This document shows positions 8,543 to 16,849 of a stretch of 45,223 nt of DNA, piece by piece. Under the pieces are notes generated by a model. That model had not been told where the DNA came from. It saw only the letters and a program-made list of their open reading frames with translations, and did no database searches. A program made the translations under genes and the position numbers. The stretch is from contig CAAHEN010000133.1 in the NCBI GenBank assembly GCA_900772575.1, positions 1 through 45,223 on the forward strand. The letters are read 5' to 3'. This stretch comes from Bacteroidaceae bacterium. Its GTDB lineage: Bacteria > Bacteroidota > Bacteroidia > Bacteroidales > Bacteroidaceae. Within the stretch, counting starts at the first letter, position 1. Each line of letters begins with the position of its first letter.

Positions 8543-9277
8543 ATGAATATCAAAAAACACATTCCCAATGCCATTACCTGCTGTAACCTCATCTGTGGGT
8601 GTATAGCAGTCTATTATGCCTTACAGCCTAAGGCCGATTATAATTCCGCGCTCTACTTTATTATTGCAGGCGCTGTGTTTGATTTCTTCGATGGGTTCAG
8701 TGCCCGCTTGCTCAAGGTGTCTTCCCCGATAGGTAAGGAACTGGACTCGCTGGCTGACGACGTGACGTTCGGTGTTGCACCGGCGGCCATCGTATTCTCA
8801 CTCATGTGTGAGATTGTCCCCACGGTATCCGGATTGGGCCAACTGTCCCAGTTCCTGCCTTATGTAGCCTTCCTCATCGCAGCGTTCTCTGCTTTGCGAT
8901 TGGCCAAGTTCAACCTCGATGAGCGCCAGAGTACCCAGTTCATAGGCCTGCCAACACCGGCGAACACCCTGTTCTGGGCGTCGCTTGCTGTCGGGGCACA
9001 CGACGTGATTGTCTGCCAGCCCGCCATGCTATGGCTGCTCTTGGCCGGCATCTTGCTGAGCTGTTGGCTGCTCGTCGCTGAGATACCCATGTTCGCCCTT
9101 AAGTTCAAACATTTTCGTTGGAGCGGTAACAAGTTGCGGTATTGCTTTATCGTCGCGTCGCTCGTTCTCCTGCTCTTGGCTGGCTGGACAGCCTTCTCGG
9201 CCATCATCGTACTCTACATACTGGTATCGCTGACAGACAATGCCGTCCAGCGTCGTCGCCATACCACAATGCGATGA
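8543..9277 (+). CDS. pssA: CDP-diacylglycerol--serine O-phosphatidyltransferase
   Basis: The 244-residue integral membrane enzyme makes phosphatidylserine from CDP-diacylglycerol and serine. The CDP-alcohol phosphatidyltransferase signature is complete: FDGFSARLLKVSSPIGKELD followed by SLADD, fitting DG-x2-AR-x8-G-x3-D-x3-D. Several hydrophobic segments follow. It supplies the substrate for the adjacent psd gene, giving phosphatidylethanolamine. Confidence 0.97.
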   Translation: MNIKKHIPNAITCCNLICGCIAVYYALQPKADYNSALYFIIAGAVFDFFDGFSARLLKVSSPIGKELDSLADDVTFGVAPAAIVFSLMCEIVPTVSGLGQLSQFLPYVAFLIAAFSALRLAKFNLDERQSTQFIGLPTPANTLFWASLAVGAHDVIVCQPAMLWLLLAGILLSCWLLVAEIPMFALKFKHFRWSGNKLRYCFIVASLVLLLLAGWTAFSAIIVLYILVSLTDNAVQRRRHTTMR

Positions 9278-9342
9278 TTTCCTGCGAGCCGCTGGAATTT
9301 GCTCAACGCTCAACATACATACCCTTACAACATAATCTGAAT

Positions 9343-9669
9343 ATGTCCGGATGCATATTAGGCCTTTTTATAGGCTTGTTCTTCATAGTCATCTCTGCCG
9401 TCATTCATATTGTGCGCCTGCTTTCTGGCGTGAGAAAGGTGGCCAAGGATTTCCTTGGCAATGGTTCAGCTGCGCGGCAGCATCGCTACAATGATGGCCG
9501 TCCAGGCAGGACGTCTTATGAACATAATGGCCGGGGCTCCGCTGGAGGCAGCCACCGTCCGGATGCAGATCTCCATAGCCACCGAGGACGCACAGGGCGC
9601 TTTTTTGAGAAAGACGAAGGAGAATATATTGAGTTTGAAGAGATCAGGGAAGAGATCAAGGAACGGTGA
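9343..9669 (+). CDS. DUF4834-like small membrane protein
   Basis: The 108-residue product has one N-terminal hydrophobic segment (LGLFIGLFFIVISAVIHIV) and a charged, glycine/arginine-rich tail ending in EYIEFEEIREEIKER. Proteins of this shape, assigned to DUF4834, commonly follow pssA in Bacteroidales. The ATG at 9343 directly precedes the membrane segment; the longer frame upstream overlaps pssA and lacks plausibility. Function unknown. Co-location suggests a link to phospholipid or envelope biogenesis, which is inference. Confidence 0.7.
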   Translation: MSGCILGLFIGLFFIVISAVIHIVRLLSGVRKVAKDFLGNGSAARQHRYNDGRPGRTSYEHNGRGSAGGSHRPDADLHSHRGRTGRFFEKDEGEYIEFEEIREEIKER

Positions 9670-9747
9670 ACAACCGGAATTGCCGTGGAGGTATCCTAAC
9701 CCATCACTGCGCGTCCGTCCGGTATAAAGATAATGCACTGCTGCTCG

Positions 9748-10041
9748 ACGATTCACTTTTCATTCCACTTGTTCCGACGCCGTTTTAATGTATTTAACTT
9801 TCTCCTAGGCTTCACCGTATTGAAATGGGGGCTCGGCGAAACTTTCCCGGGGCAAAAATGAATTAGCTCGGAGCAAATTTTTCCGGGGCTAAGGGAAGTT
9901 TCTCCGAAATTCGGTCAGATTTTCGCCATATGTTGGCGATATGCGTGTCCATTTGGTACGGAAAAGGGCAACAACGCGGGCAGCCCTTCTCCTCTAGTGC
10001 AAATATACTGCTTCCGGATGCCGAAAGCAAGCTGTGTTAAA
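9748..10041 (-). repeat. Dispersed intergenic repeat, copy A
   Basis: Read on the minus strand, this segment aligns almost end to end with 27630-27930. Shared blocks include GCTTGCTTTCGG, CATATGGC, AACTTCCCT, AAATTTGCTCCG, GCTAATTCA, TTTGCCCCGGG and GTTAAATA. Near its start are TTG and TATATTTG (-7 at 10007-10000), separated by 20 bp. A hairpin (AAGGGC/GCCCTT, 9964-9988) running into TTTTC follows shortly after. The predicted transcript heads away from pgi and antisense to the end of the DUF4834 gene; it serves no visible coding gene. It could be a small-RNA gene family, a MITE-like element or a duplicated regulatory region. Confidence 0.75.
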
Positions 10042-10154
10042 GCCAAAGAAAGTGTTTCTGCTGCCGTGTTCTTTTCTTGGGAAGGGGATGATTCCTATTT
10101 GCCCACAGGCAAACTTTGGCTGCACCGGTCACGCCTAAAAATCACCCTAAAAAT

Positions 10155-10185
10155 TTTGCCCTTAACTAGGATGGCGCTAACTTTG
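10155..10185 (+). promoter_or_regulatory. Promoter of pgi
   Basis: TTTG at 10155-10158 and TAACTTTG at 10178-10185 are separated by 19 bp, a strong match to the Bacteroidetes consensus. Transcription should start near 10192, leaving a leader of about 28 nt. Confidence 0.75.
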
Positions 10186-10219
10186 CGCTCATAAACCAAC
10201 TTACATAGACACTAGAAAA

Positions 10220-11572
10220 ATGGCTAACAACATTCGTTTGGAAATCGGTAAGGCCGTGCAGTTCTTGCCTGCCGGTGCTGTAGAGGCACTGCAGTCTCAT
10301 GTAGAATCAGCCCAAGCTGCCCTCGAAAACGGCACCTGTGCCGGTAATGACTTCTTGGGTTGGATGCACCTGCCATCTTCCATCACGGCGGAACATCTCG
10401 CTGACTTGAAAGCAACTGCGCAGACGTTGCGTGACAACTGCGACGTGATTGTCGTGGCCGGTATCGGCGGCAGTTATCTGGGTGCACGTGCTGTCATTGA
10501 GGCTCTGGGCAATAGCTTTGCTTGGCTTCAGGAGAACGGCACAAACCCGGTCATCCTCTTTGCCGGGAACAACATCAGTGAAGACTATCTCGCCGAGCTT
10601 TGCTGCTATCTGAAAGGGCGCCGCTTCGGCATTATCAATATCTCCAAGAGCGGTACGACCACTGAGACTGCGCTGGCTTTCCGCCTGCTGCGTACGCTCT
10701 GTGAGGAAGAGCGTGGAAAGGACGTGGCCCGTAAGGTCATCGTGGCCATCACGGACGCTAAAAAAGGTGCTGCCCGTGTGACTGCAGACAAAGAAGGCTA
10801 TAAGAGTTTTGTCATACCTGATAATGTAGGCGGGCGTTTCTCCGTACTGACTCCGGTCGGCCTGCTTCCTATCGCTTGTGCAGGTTTTGATATCGACAGC
10901 CTTATCGCCGGTGCGGTCGATATGGAGAAAGCCACGGGCAGTGACGTTCCCGCAGCGGACAATATCGCCGCCATCTATGCCGCAACGCGCAACGCACTCT
11001 ATGCCTCAGGCAAGAAAATAGAGATCCTGGCCAATTTCCAGCCCAAGCTCCACTCGATGAACGAATGGTGGAAGCAGCTCTATGGCGAAAGCGAGGGCAA
11101 GGACGGCAAGGGCATCTTCCCCGCCGCTGTCGATCTGACAACGGATCTGCATTCTATGGGGCAATGGATCCAGGATGGCGAGCGCAGTATCTTCGAGACA
11201 GTGATTTCTGTCGAGAAGCCTGTCCACACGCTTCGTGTCCCTCATGATGAGGAGAATCTCGACGGCCTGAACTTCCTCGAAGGCAAGCGCGTCGATGAGG
11301 TCAACAAAATGGCAGAGCTCGGTACACAACTGGCTCACGTGGACGGCGGCGTTCCCAATCTCCGTATCGTCATGCCAGAACTGAACGCTTACTATCTTGG
11401 CCAGCTTATCTACTTCTTCGAGCGCGCATGTGGCATCAGCGGTCTCATCTTAGGCGTCAATCCCTTCAACCAACCGGGTGTAGAGGCCTACAAGAAGAAT
11501 ATGTTTGCCCTACTTGACAAGCCTGGCTACGAGGCTGAGAGCAAGGCCATCAGGGAACGTATCAAAGACTGA
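10220..11572 (+). CDS. pgi: Glucose-6-phosphate isomerase
   Basis: The 450-residue cytoplasmic enzyme interconverts glucose 6-phosphate and fructose 6-phosphate in glycolysis and gluconeogenesis. Visible motifs are GIGGSYLGARAVIEAL (sugar-phosphate binding), ISKSGTTTETALAFR, GGRFSVLTPVGLLP and the C-terminal NPFNQPGVEAYKKNMFALL. The catalytic glutamate lies in the FNQPGVE/GESEGKDG region. Length fits the short bacterial class. The HAD phosphatase gene begins 7 nt after the stop, so both are likely expressed together from the strong promoter upstream. Confidence 0.97.
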   Translation: MANNIRLEIGKAVQFLPAGAVEALQSHVESAQAALENGTCAGNDFLGWMHLPSSITAEHLADLKATAQTLRDNCDVIVVAGIGGSYLGARAVIEALGNSFAWLQENGTNPVILFAGNNISEDYLAELCCYLKGRRFGIINISKSGTTTETALAFRLLRTLCEEERGKDVARKVIVAITDAKKGAARVTADKEGYKSFVIPDNVGGRFSVLTPVGLLPIACAGFDIDSLIAGAVDMEKATGSDVPAADNIAAIYAATRNALYASGKKIEILANFQPKLHSMNEWWKQLYGESEGKDGKGIFPAAVDLTTDLHSMGQWIQDGERSIFETVISVEKPVHTLRVPHDEENLDGLNFLEGKRVDEVNKMAELGTQLAHVDGGVPNLRIVMPELNAYYLGQLIYFFERACGISGLILGVNPFNQPGVEAYKKNMFALLDKPGYEAESKAIRERIKD

Positions 11573-11579
11573 GCGCGTC

Positions 11580-12344
11580 ATGGCCAGCGATGTGATTCAC
11601 CGTATAGCCACAGCCGCTGCTGAGCGGGACATTGCAGGAGCAGTGGCGGCCTACAAGGAGAAGTCGGGCTTTGTCGATTTTGCGCCGAAGGCCGTTCTCT
11701 TTGACATGGATGGCGTACTGTTTGACTCAATGCCCAACCATGCCAGTTCATGGGCCACGGTGTGTACGGAGTTTGGTCTGCACATGACCCCTGAGGAAGC
11801 TTATATGCATGAGGGACGTACTGGAGCATCAACGATCAACACCCTGACCCGGCGCTATTGGAACCGTGATGCGACACCGGAAGAGGTGTCACGGATCTAC
11901 GACGAGAAGTGCCGGCTTTTCAACGCCGGCCCTGAGGCCGGTAAAATGCCCGGTGCTGATGAGGTCTTGGCGCGTGTTAAGTCGCTCGGCCTTCAGATTT
12001 TTGTCGTAACGGGCAGTGGACAGCTCTCATTGCTGGAGCGACTGGAGTCTGGCTATCCGGGCTATTTCGCCCCTGAGCGCATCGTGTCCAGCAAGGACGT
12101 CAAGCACGGTAAACCCTCGCCGGAGCCCTATCTCATGGGACTTGAGAAAGCCGGTGTGGCGCCGTGGGAAGCCATTGTCATAGAGAATGCGCCGCTTGGT
12201 GTGCATTCGGCCGTCGCTGCCGGGATCTTCACCATTGCTGTCAATACCGGCCCCTTGCCCAACAGCGTCCTGCTTGCCGAAGGTGCCAATCTGCTCTATC
12301 CCTCAATGGCGGCTCTCGCCGCTTCTCCCGTTTTCGAGGTGTGA
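11580..12344 (+). CDS. HAD-superfamily phosphatase / beta-phosphoglucomutase-like
   Basis: The 254-residue cytoplasmic protein has the HAD catalytic motif FDMDGVLFDSM with nucleophile and acid Asp, motif II in VVTGSGQ, the lysine in KHGKPSPEPYL and the acidic motif IENAPLGVHSA. These group it with the beta-phosphoglucomutase/sugar-phosphatase branch. It carries an N-terminal extension of about 37 residues before the core. The ATG at 11580, 7 nt after pgi, is chosen; the longer frame overlaps pgi. Linkage to pgi suggests a hexose-phosphate substrate, but substrate specificity cannot be read from sequence. Confidence 0.87.
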   Translation: MASDVIHRIATAAAERDIAGAVAAYKEKSGFVDFAPKAVLFDMDGVLFDSMPNHASSWATVCTEFGLHMTPEEAYMHEGRTGASTINTLTRRYWNRDATPEEVSRIYDEKCRLFNAGPEAGKMPGADEVLARVKSLGLQIFVVTGSGQLSLLERLESGYPGYFAPERIVSSKDVKHGKPSPEPYLMGLEKAGVAPWEAIVIENAPLGVHSAVAAGIFTIAVNTGPLPNSVLLAEGANLLYPSMAALAASPVFEV

Positions 12345-12368
12345 CTCTCTACTCGCAAATGAACCTGA

Positions 12369-12410
12369 GCGGCCCGATGCATTGCCTCATATAGGTAGCC
12401 GGGCCGCTTT
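12369..12410 (+). terminator. Terminator of pgi operon
   Basis: GCGGCCCG (12369-12376) pairs perfectly with CGGGCCGC (12400-12407), followed by TTTCGTCTT. The loop is 23 nt. Confidence 0.65.
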
Positions 12411-12456
12411 CGTCTTCATATCATTATACATTTTATTCACTTACGCCCTACTGACC

Positions 12457-15400
12457 ATGAAGAGAATGTTACTCCGTTTGCCACTCTTGCTTTTGGCTTT
12501 GGGTGCCGTCATGACTGCCACGGCTGCTGAGAAAGCTAATCCAACAGTCATCAGCAAATTGCTGGATCGTGTCACTGGTGCCGCCGACAAGTTTGAGACT
12601 GTGCTCGATGACCAACTGGCCACAGCGACAGCCAAGGAGGTGTTTGTCATTTCAGCCAAGAGTGGCAAGCCCTGTATCAAGGGGTCTTCCCTATCAGCTA
12701 TCACCACTGGCATCAATTGGTACCTGAACCATTATGCCCATGTCAACCTAGCTTGGAATCGCCTGACCGCCGATTTGTCCGCCATCGCACTTCCAGTGCC
12801 AGAAGCTGAAGAACGCCATGAGGCATTGGTGGGCTACCGCTATTACCTCAACTATTGCACATTCTCCTACTCAATGGCTACATGGACATGGGAGCGCTGG
12901 CAGAAAGAGATAGATTGGATGGCACTGCATGGCATCAATATGCCATTACAGATTGTCGGACTCGATGTCGTCTGGCAGAAACTCTTGACTAAGGATCTCG
13001 GCTACACCAAGGCCGAGGCCAACAACTTCATTGCCGGTCCGGCTTTCCAGGCATGGTGGGGCATGAACAACCTGCAAGGGTGGGGTGGTCCCAATCCGGA
13101 CTGGTGGTATGAGCGCCAAGAAGCCCTCTGCAAGCGGATTCTGGCGCGTGAGCGTGAACTCGGTATGGAGCCGGTGTTGCCAGGGTATTCCGGTATGGTG
13201 CCGAGTGATATAGGCAAGAAAGGCTATGCAGCCAACGAACAAGGTGGTTGGTGCGGCTTCGTCCGGCCTTATATCCTCGATCCCAACAGCTCCGCTTTTT
13301 CCACCATTTCCGCAAAATACTACGCACGGCTTAAGGAGGTGATGGGTACCTCACGCTATTACAGTATGGATCCTTTCCACGAAGGAGCCAATACCAGTGG
13401 CATTGATGTCCCTTCGGCTTATTCAAAAATAGCCCAGGCGATGACGACGGCCAATGCCGATGGGCACTGGGTCATTCAATACTGGCAGTGGAGCGGGGCC
13501 CAGTTCAATGTGCTCGACAAGGTGGCCAAGGGAAAGCTTATCGTGCTCGATCTCTACTCTGACGCCCATACCCACTTCGGAGAATACAAAGGCCATGATG
13601 CGGTCTATTGCATGTTGCCTAACTTTGGCGGGCGTACCGGCTTTTTCGGCCGTCTCAACAAGGTGATGACAGACTTCTTCACCCAGAAGGCCCGGTACAG
13701 CAATGTCAGGGGTATCGGGGCGACTCCAGAGGCCATAGAGCAAGTGCCCATTCTCTATGATGCCCTGTTCGAGTTGCCTTGGCGTGCAGAGGCGCCAGAT
13801 CCCGCAGACTGGGTGAAAGACTATGCCGTTGCGCGTTATGGTACGGCAAATGCGGCTGCGGCACAGGCTTGGGAGAAATTGCGCACGTCGTCGCTCGACT
13901 GCCAGACCGCTTTGCAAGGCCCGATGGAGGCTGTTGTCTGCGCCCGTCCGGCGCTCACGGTCAACAGTGTATCCACTTGGGGGGGTACGGAGATATTCTA
14001 TGATCCACAGGAGGTGGTGCGGGCTGCCGCCCTGCTCACAGCCAGTGGCCTGAGTGGAGAGAACCATAGCTTTGATGTTACCGACTTGAACCGTCAAGCC
14101 TTAACGGACTATGCTTATTATCTGCTCAAGGCCATCAACAGTGCACACACAGCGGGGGATACCCGGGCTTATGCCCAGCGCCGTGACCTCTTCCTGGGCC
14201 TGATTCTCGACATAGATCGCCTGCTTTCCACGAATTCGACATTCATGGTAGGCCATTGGACAAAGATGGCGCGTGCCATTGCCGATGAGGCTAGGGGTAC
14301 CACCGAGGCCGACCGCCAGTGGCTGGAACTTGACAATGCCCGGACACTTATCTCCACGTGGGGGGCTCGCGCTCAGTCTGAAGAAGGAGGGCTTCGCGAT
14401 TACTCTTACCGCGAGTGGGGAGGTATGATGAAGGATTACTACTATGCCCGCTGGAAGGCATTTTTCGACAATCTCGATGCCGGCACGTCGCAGCCCGATT
14501 GGTTCACGAAGGATTGGGATTGGGCTCACAACGCCAATTTGAGCTATTCTGACACACCGACAGAAGGGACAACAGAGGTGGCCGCAGAGCTTTTCCGCAA
14601 ATACTTCCTGCTATACACCACTGCCGATGGCGTTCCTTATTATATATACAGGGGCTTTGGCCAGGACTATGATAAAATAATTGAGGCCACAGCCTATCGT
14701 GGTGAGGTCTTTACACTTTCTGGTGTCGATGCGTCTGAGGCAGACGGCGTCTCGCTGTGTGTCGATGTGAATGACGACGGTGTGTTCTCCGAAACAGAAC
14801 GCGGAACCTCCGCTTTCACTGTCCCAGCTGATGCAGCCACCGGATCTGTCAAGGCCATGCTCTGTTTGGCTGATGGTACGGAGGTCTACTTTACCATCGT
14901 ACTGCGCGACAGTGTCAGTGCACCGCGTGAAGTCAAAGTCGCCACGGCAGACAAGAGTCAGGGTACAGCAGCCATAGACGGCACTACAGCCACCAGTATC
15001 TCTACGACGGCCGATGTGGTACTTCGCGCTACTGCGGCAACGGGGTATGATTTCCTCAATTGGACGGATGATAAAGGCAATGTTGTCAGCACCGCTAATC
15101 CTTATACCTATTATGGCAAAGATGCCGCAGCCTTTACGGCCAATTTCATCGTCAACAAATGGGGCGCACCAGCAGAGGATCTCAAGGACATGGCAGATAT
15201 CCGTTCCTATGCACAATATGTCGCTCGTCTGACCGTAGCGCAGAATGGTGCTGAGGCAAGGACCATTTATACAGCGGACGAGTGTCCGTCGACACTTTTC
15301 CATACCACACAAATCGTCAATGCGTCCAAGGGCAGCGCCCTCAGTTTGGCTTGGCAGGATCCGGGGACGGGTGGCTTGGGCTATTGTCGTCTCTCAGCTT

Positions 15401-16068
15401 ATATCGATTTGAACGGTGATGGTGACTTTGATGATGACGGAGAGTTTCTGGCCGTCATTGGCAACAAGGAGACAGGAACTAATGCGCAAGTGGCCAATGG
15501 CTCACTCAACATTTTGCTCCCCTATGACATGCCGTTGGGAATCACCCATGTGCGGCTCCGCTTTGACGGCGCCTGGAGTGGTGGTTGGGATTCCGCTACC
15601 GATGCAAAGCCCGCCAAGGCCGCCACGCAGCGCATGGTCTATGATGTACCGGTCAATGTGACGGCCTATGCGACGACGGCCTGTTCCGTCACAGTGGCAA
15701 CGGCTGATGCCAAGCAGGGCACAGTGGATGCGAATGGACAGCCAGACACTTATATATATGGTGCGGGTGAAGATGTCGTGCTTCGTGCCTATCCTGCAGA
15801 TGGCTATGCCGTCAGTCATTGGACTGACAGTCATGGCCGCCGTGTGCCTACGGCTTGGCAGGATGGTAATTTCTTGCGCTTCAAAGCTCCGGAAAGCGGC
15901 ACTTATACCGTCCACTTTGTAAAGTCGGAGACTTTAGCGGTTGCTGGCGTGACTGCTGGCAACCAGGCCGACTTGCCTTATTATTATGATTTGCATGGAC
16001 GACCCACAGATGGCAAGGGGCGTGGTATCTGCATCAGCCGTGATGGTGCCAAGACATTCAGACCATAG
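12457..16068 (+). CDS. Secreted alpha-N-acetylglucosaminidase (GH89) with C-terminal repeats
   Basis: The 1203-residue exported enzyme is expected to remove terminal alpha-linked N-acetylglucosamine, as found on mucin O-glycans and heparan-type chains. After a signal peptide (MKRMLLRLPLLLLALG...TAAE), the NAGLU domain spans about residues 25-730. Probable catalytic glutamates are E309 in DPFHEG and E425 in TPEAIEQVP, matching E316 and E446 of human NAGLU in context and spacing. Two repeat modules follow (about 830-900 and 1080-1155), each with VATA-x-K-QGT and a WTD motif, resembling divergent InlB B-type repeats, with a GEVO-like domain between them. The tail YYYDLHGRPTDGKGRGICI resembles the short C-terminal motif of many secreted Prevotella proteins. 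The open frame extends upstream, but the ATG at 12457 gives the signal peptide. Confidence 0.92.
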   Translation: MKRMLLRLPLLLLALGAVMTATAAEKANPTVISKLLDRVTGAADKFETVLDDQLATATAKEVFVISAKSGKPCIKGSSLSAITTGINWYLNHYAHVNLAWNRLTADLSAIALPVPEAEERHEALVGYRYYLNYCTFSYSMATWTWERWQKEIDWMALHGINMPLQIVGLDVVWQKLLTKDLGYTKAEANNFIAGPAFQAWWGMNNLQGWGGPNPDWWYERQEALCKRILARERELGMEPVLPGYSGMVPSDIGKKGYAANEQGGWCGFVRPYILDPNSSAFSTISAKYYARLKEVMGTSRYYSMDPFHEGANTSGIDVPSAYSKIAQAMTTANADGHWVIQYWQWSGAQFNVLDKVAKGKLIVLDLYSDAHTHFGEYKGHDAVYCMLPNFGGRTGFFGRLNKVMTDFFTQKARYSNVRGIGATPEAIEQVPILYDALFELPWRAEAPDPADWVKDYAVARYGTANAAAAQAWEKLRTSSLDCQTALQGPMEAVVCARPALTVNSVSTWGGTEIFYDPQEVVRAAALLTASGLSGENHSFDVTDLNRQALTDYAYYLLKAINSAHTAGDTRAYAQRRDLFLGLILDIDRLLSTNSTFMVGHWTKMARAIADEARGTTEADRQWLELDNARTLISTWGARAQSEEGGLRDYSYREWGGMMKDYYYARWKAFFDNLDAGTSQPDWFTKDWDWAHNANLSYSDTPTEGTTEVAAELFRKYFLLYTTADGVPYYIYRGFGQDYDKIIEATAYRGEVFTLSGVDASEADGVSLCVDVNDDGVFSETERGTSAFTVPADAATGSVKAMLCLADGTEVYFTIVLRDSVSAPREVKVATADKSQGTAAIDGTTATSISTTADVVLRATAATGYDFLNWTDDKGNVVSTANPYTYYGKDAAAFTANFIVNKWGAPAEDLKDMADIRSYAQYVARLTVAQNGAEARTIYTADECPSTLFHTTQIVNASKGSALSLAWQDPGTGGLGYCRLSAYIDLNGDGDFDDDGEFLAVIGNKETGTNAQVANGSLNILLPYDMPLGITHVRLRFDGAWSGGWDSATDAKPAKAATQRMVYDVPVNVTAYATTACSVTVATADAKQGTVDANGQPDTYIYGAGEDVVLRAYPADGYAVSHWTDSHGRRVPTAWQDGNFLRFKAPESGTYTVHFVKSETLAVAGVTAGNQADLPYYYDLHGRPTDGKGRGICISRDGAKTFRP

Positions 16069-16124
16069 AAAAATATCATGTGAAAGAGATTAACGGACAC
16101 CTATACAGTAATAAACAATTCACT

Positions 16125-16748
16125 ATGAACATCATTAAAAAGACGTTGGCCGCAGCCGTAAGTCTGATTTTCGTTGGACAGATTGCCGCACAGACTATTC
16201 AATTGCCCGCTCCAAACAAAACTGGTGGCATGCCACTGATGGAGGCCCTCAGTGCCCGCCAGTCTACCAGGGCCGGCTATGTCAATGAACCGCTTGACAA
16301 GCAGACGCTGGCTGACTTGCTCTGGACAGCATATGGCTTCAACCGGGCCGACAAGCGTACCGTACCCTCTGCCATGAACATGCAGGAATTCAGTATCTAT
16401 GTGCTGACGGAAGATGGTGCTTATCTCTACGATGCCAAGGCCAATACCCTGACATTGGTGGCCAAGGGGTCTCTCAAGAGCATGCTCGCCCCGCAGCAGG
16501 CCTATGTCAAGGATGTACCCGTTCATTTGGCTTTTGTCGGCGACACGGGCAAAAGTAACGGGAGCAGTGATGCCTTGCTCATGGATGTGGGCTACATCTC
16601 GCAGAATGTATATCTATATGCGGCCTCAAAGGGGCTGGGTACTGTGGCACGAGGATCGTTTGACCGGGCCAAGTTGCCACAGGCCCTCAAACTCAAAGAA
16701 GGCCAGAGCGTAGTGCTCGTTCAGGCCATCGGACGCGTTAAAAAATGA
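16125..16748 (+). CDS. Exported nitroreductase-family protein (SagB-type)
   Basis: The 207-residue product has a signal peptide (MNIIKKTLAAAVSLIFVGQIAAQ) and a nitroreductase-like fold: LMEALSARQSTRAGY is the FMN-phosphate-binding start, LADLLWTAYGFNR and RTVPSAMNMQEFSIYVL follow, and the C-terminal half has VGYISQNVYLYAASKGLGTVARG. Family members bind FMN and reduce diverse substrates using reduced nicotinamide or other donors. Being exported, it cannot use cytoplasmic NADH directly. The ATG at 16125 is chosen over an upstream GTG. It lies 56 nt after the GH89 gene and 101 nt before the repeat-motif protein; the rnf genes downstream might feed it electrons. That role is inference. Confidence 0.82.
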   Translation: MNIIKKTLAAAVSLIFVGQIAAQTIQLPAPNKTGGMPLMEALSARQSTRAGYVNEPLDKQTLADLLWTAYGFNRADKRTVPSAMNMQEFSIYVLTEDGAYLYDAKANTLTLVAKGSLKSMLAPQQAYVKDVPVHLAFVGDTGKSNGSSDALLMDVGYISQNVYLYAASKGLGTVARGSFDRAKLPQALKLKEGQSVVLVQAIGRVKK

Positions 16749-16775
16749 CCTGAGGCGGTAGTACCGATACTTGCG

Positions 16776-16812
16776 GCCAATGGAGCAAAGTCACAGACTT
16801 CTCTCCATTGGC
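16776..16812 (+). terminator. 10-bp inverted repeat after the nitroreductase gene
   Basis: GCCAATGGAG (16776-16785) is perfectly mirrored by CTCCATTGGC (16803-16812) around a 17-nt loop. There is no T-run, so it may be a weak terminator, a processing site or a regulator-binding palindrome between the nitroreductase and the rnf-linked genes. Confidence 0.45.
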
Positions 16813-16849
16813 ACGCATTGTTGTGAACCAGACTAGACAGACACATCAG

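Noticed and set aside
9748..10041. Repeat copies as a complete insertion sequence
   Set aside because: Too short for a transposase, no target duplication could be recognised, and no terminal inverted repeats are evident.
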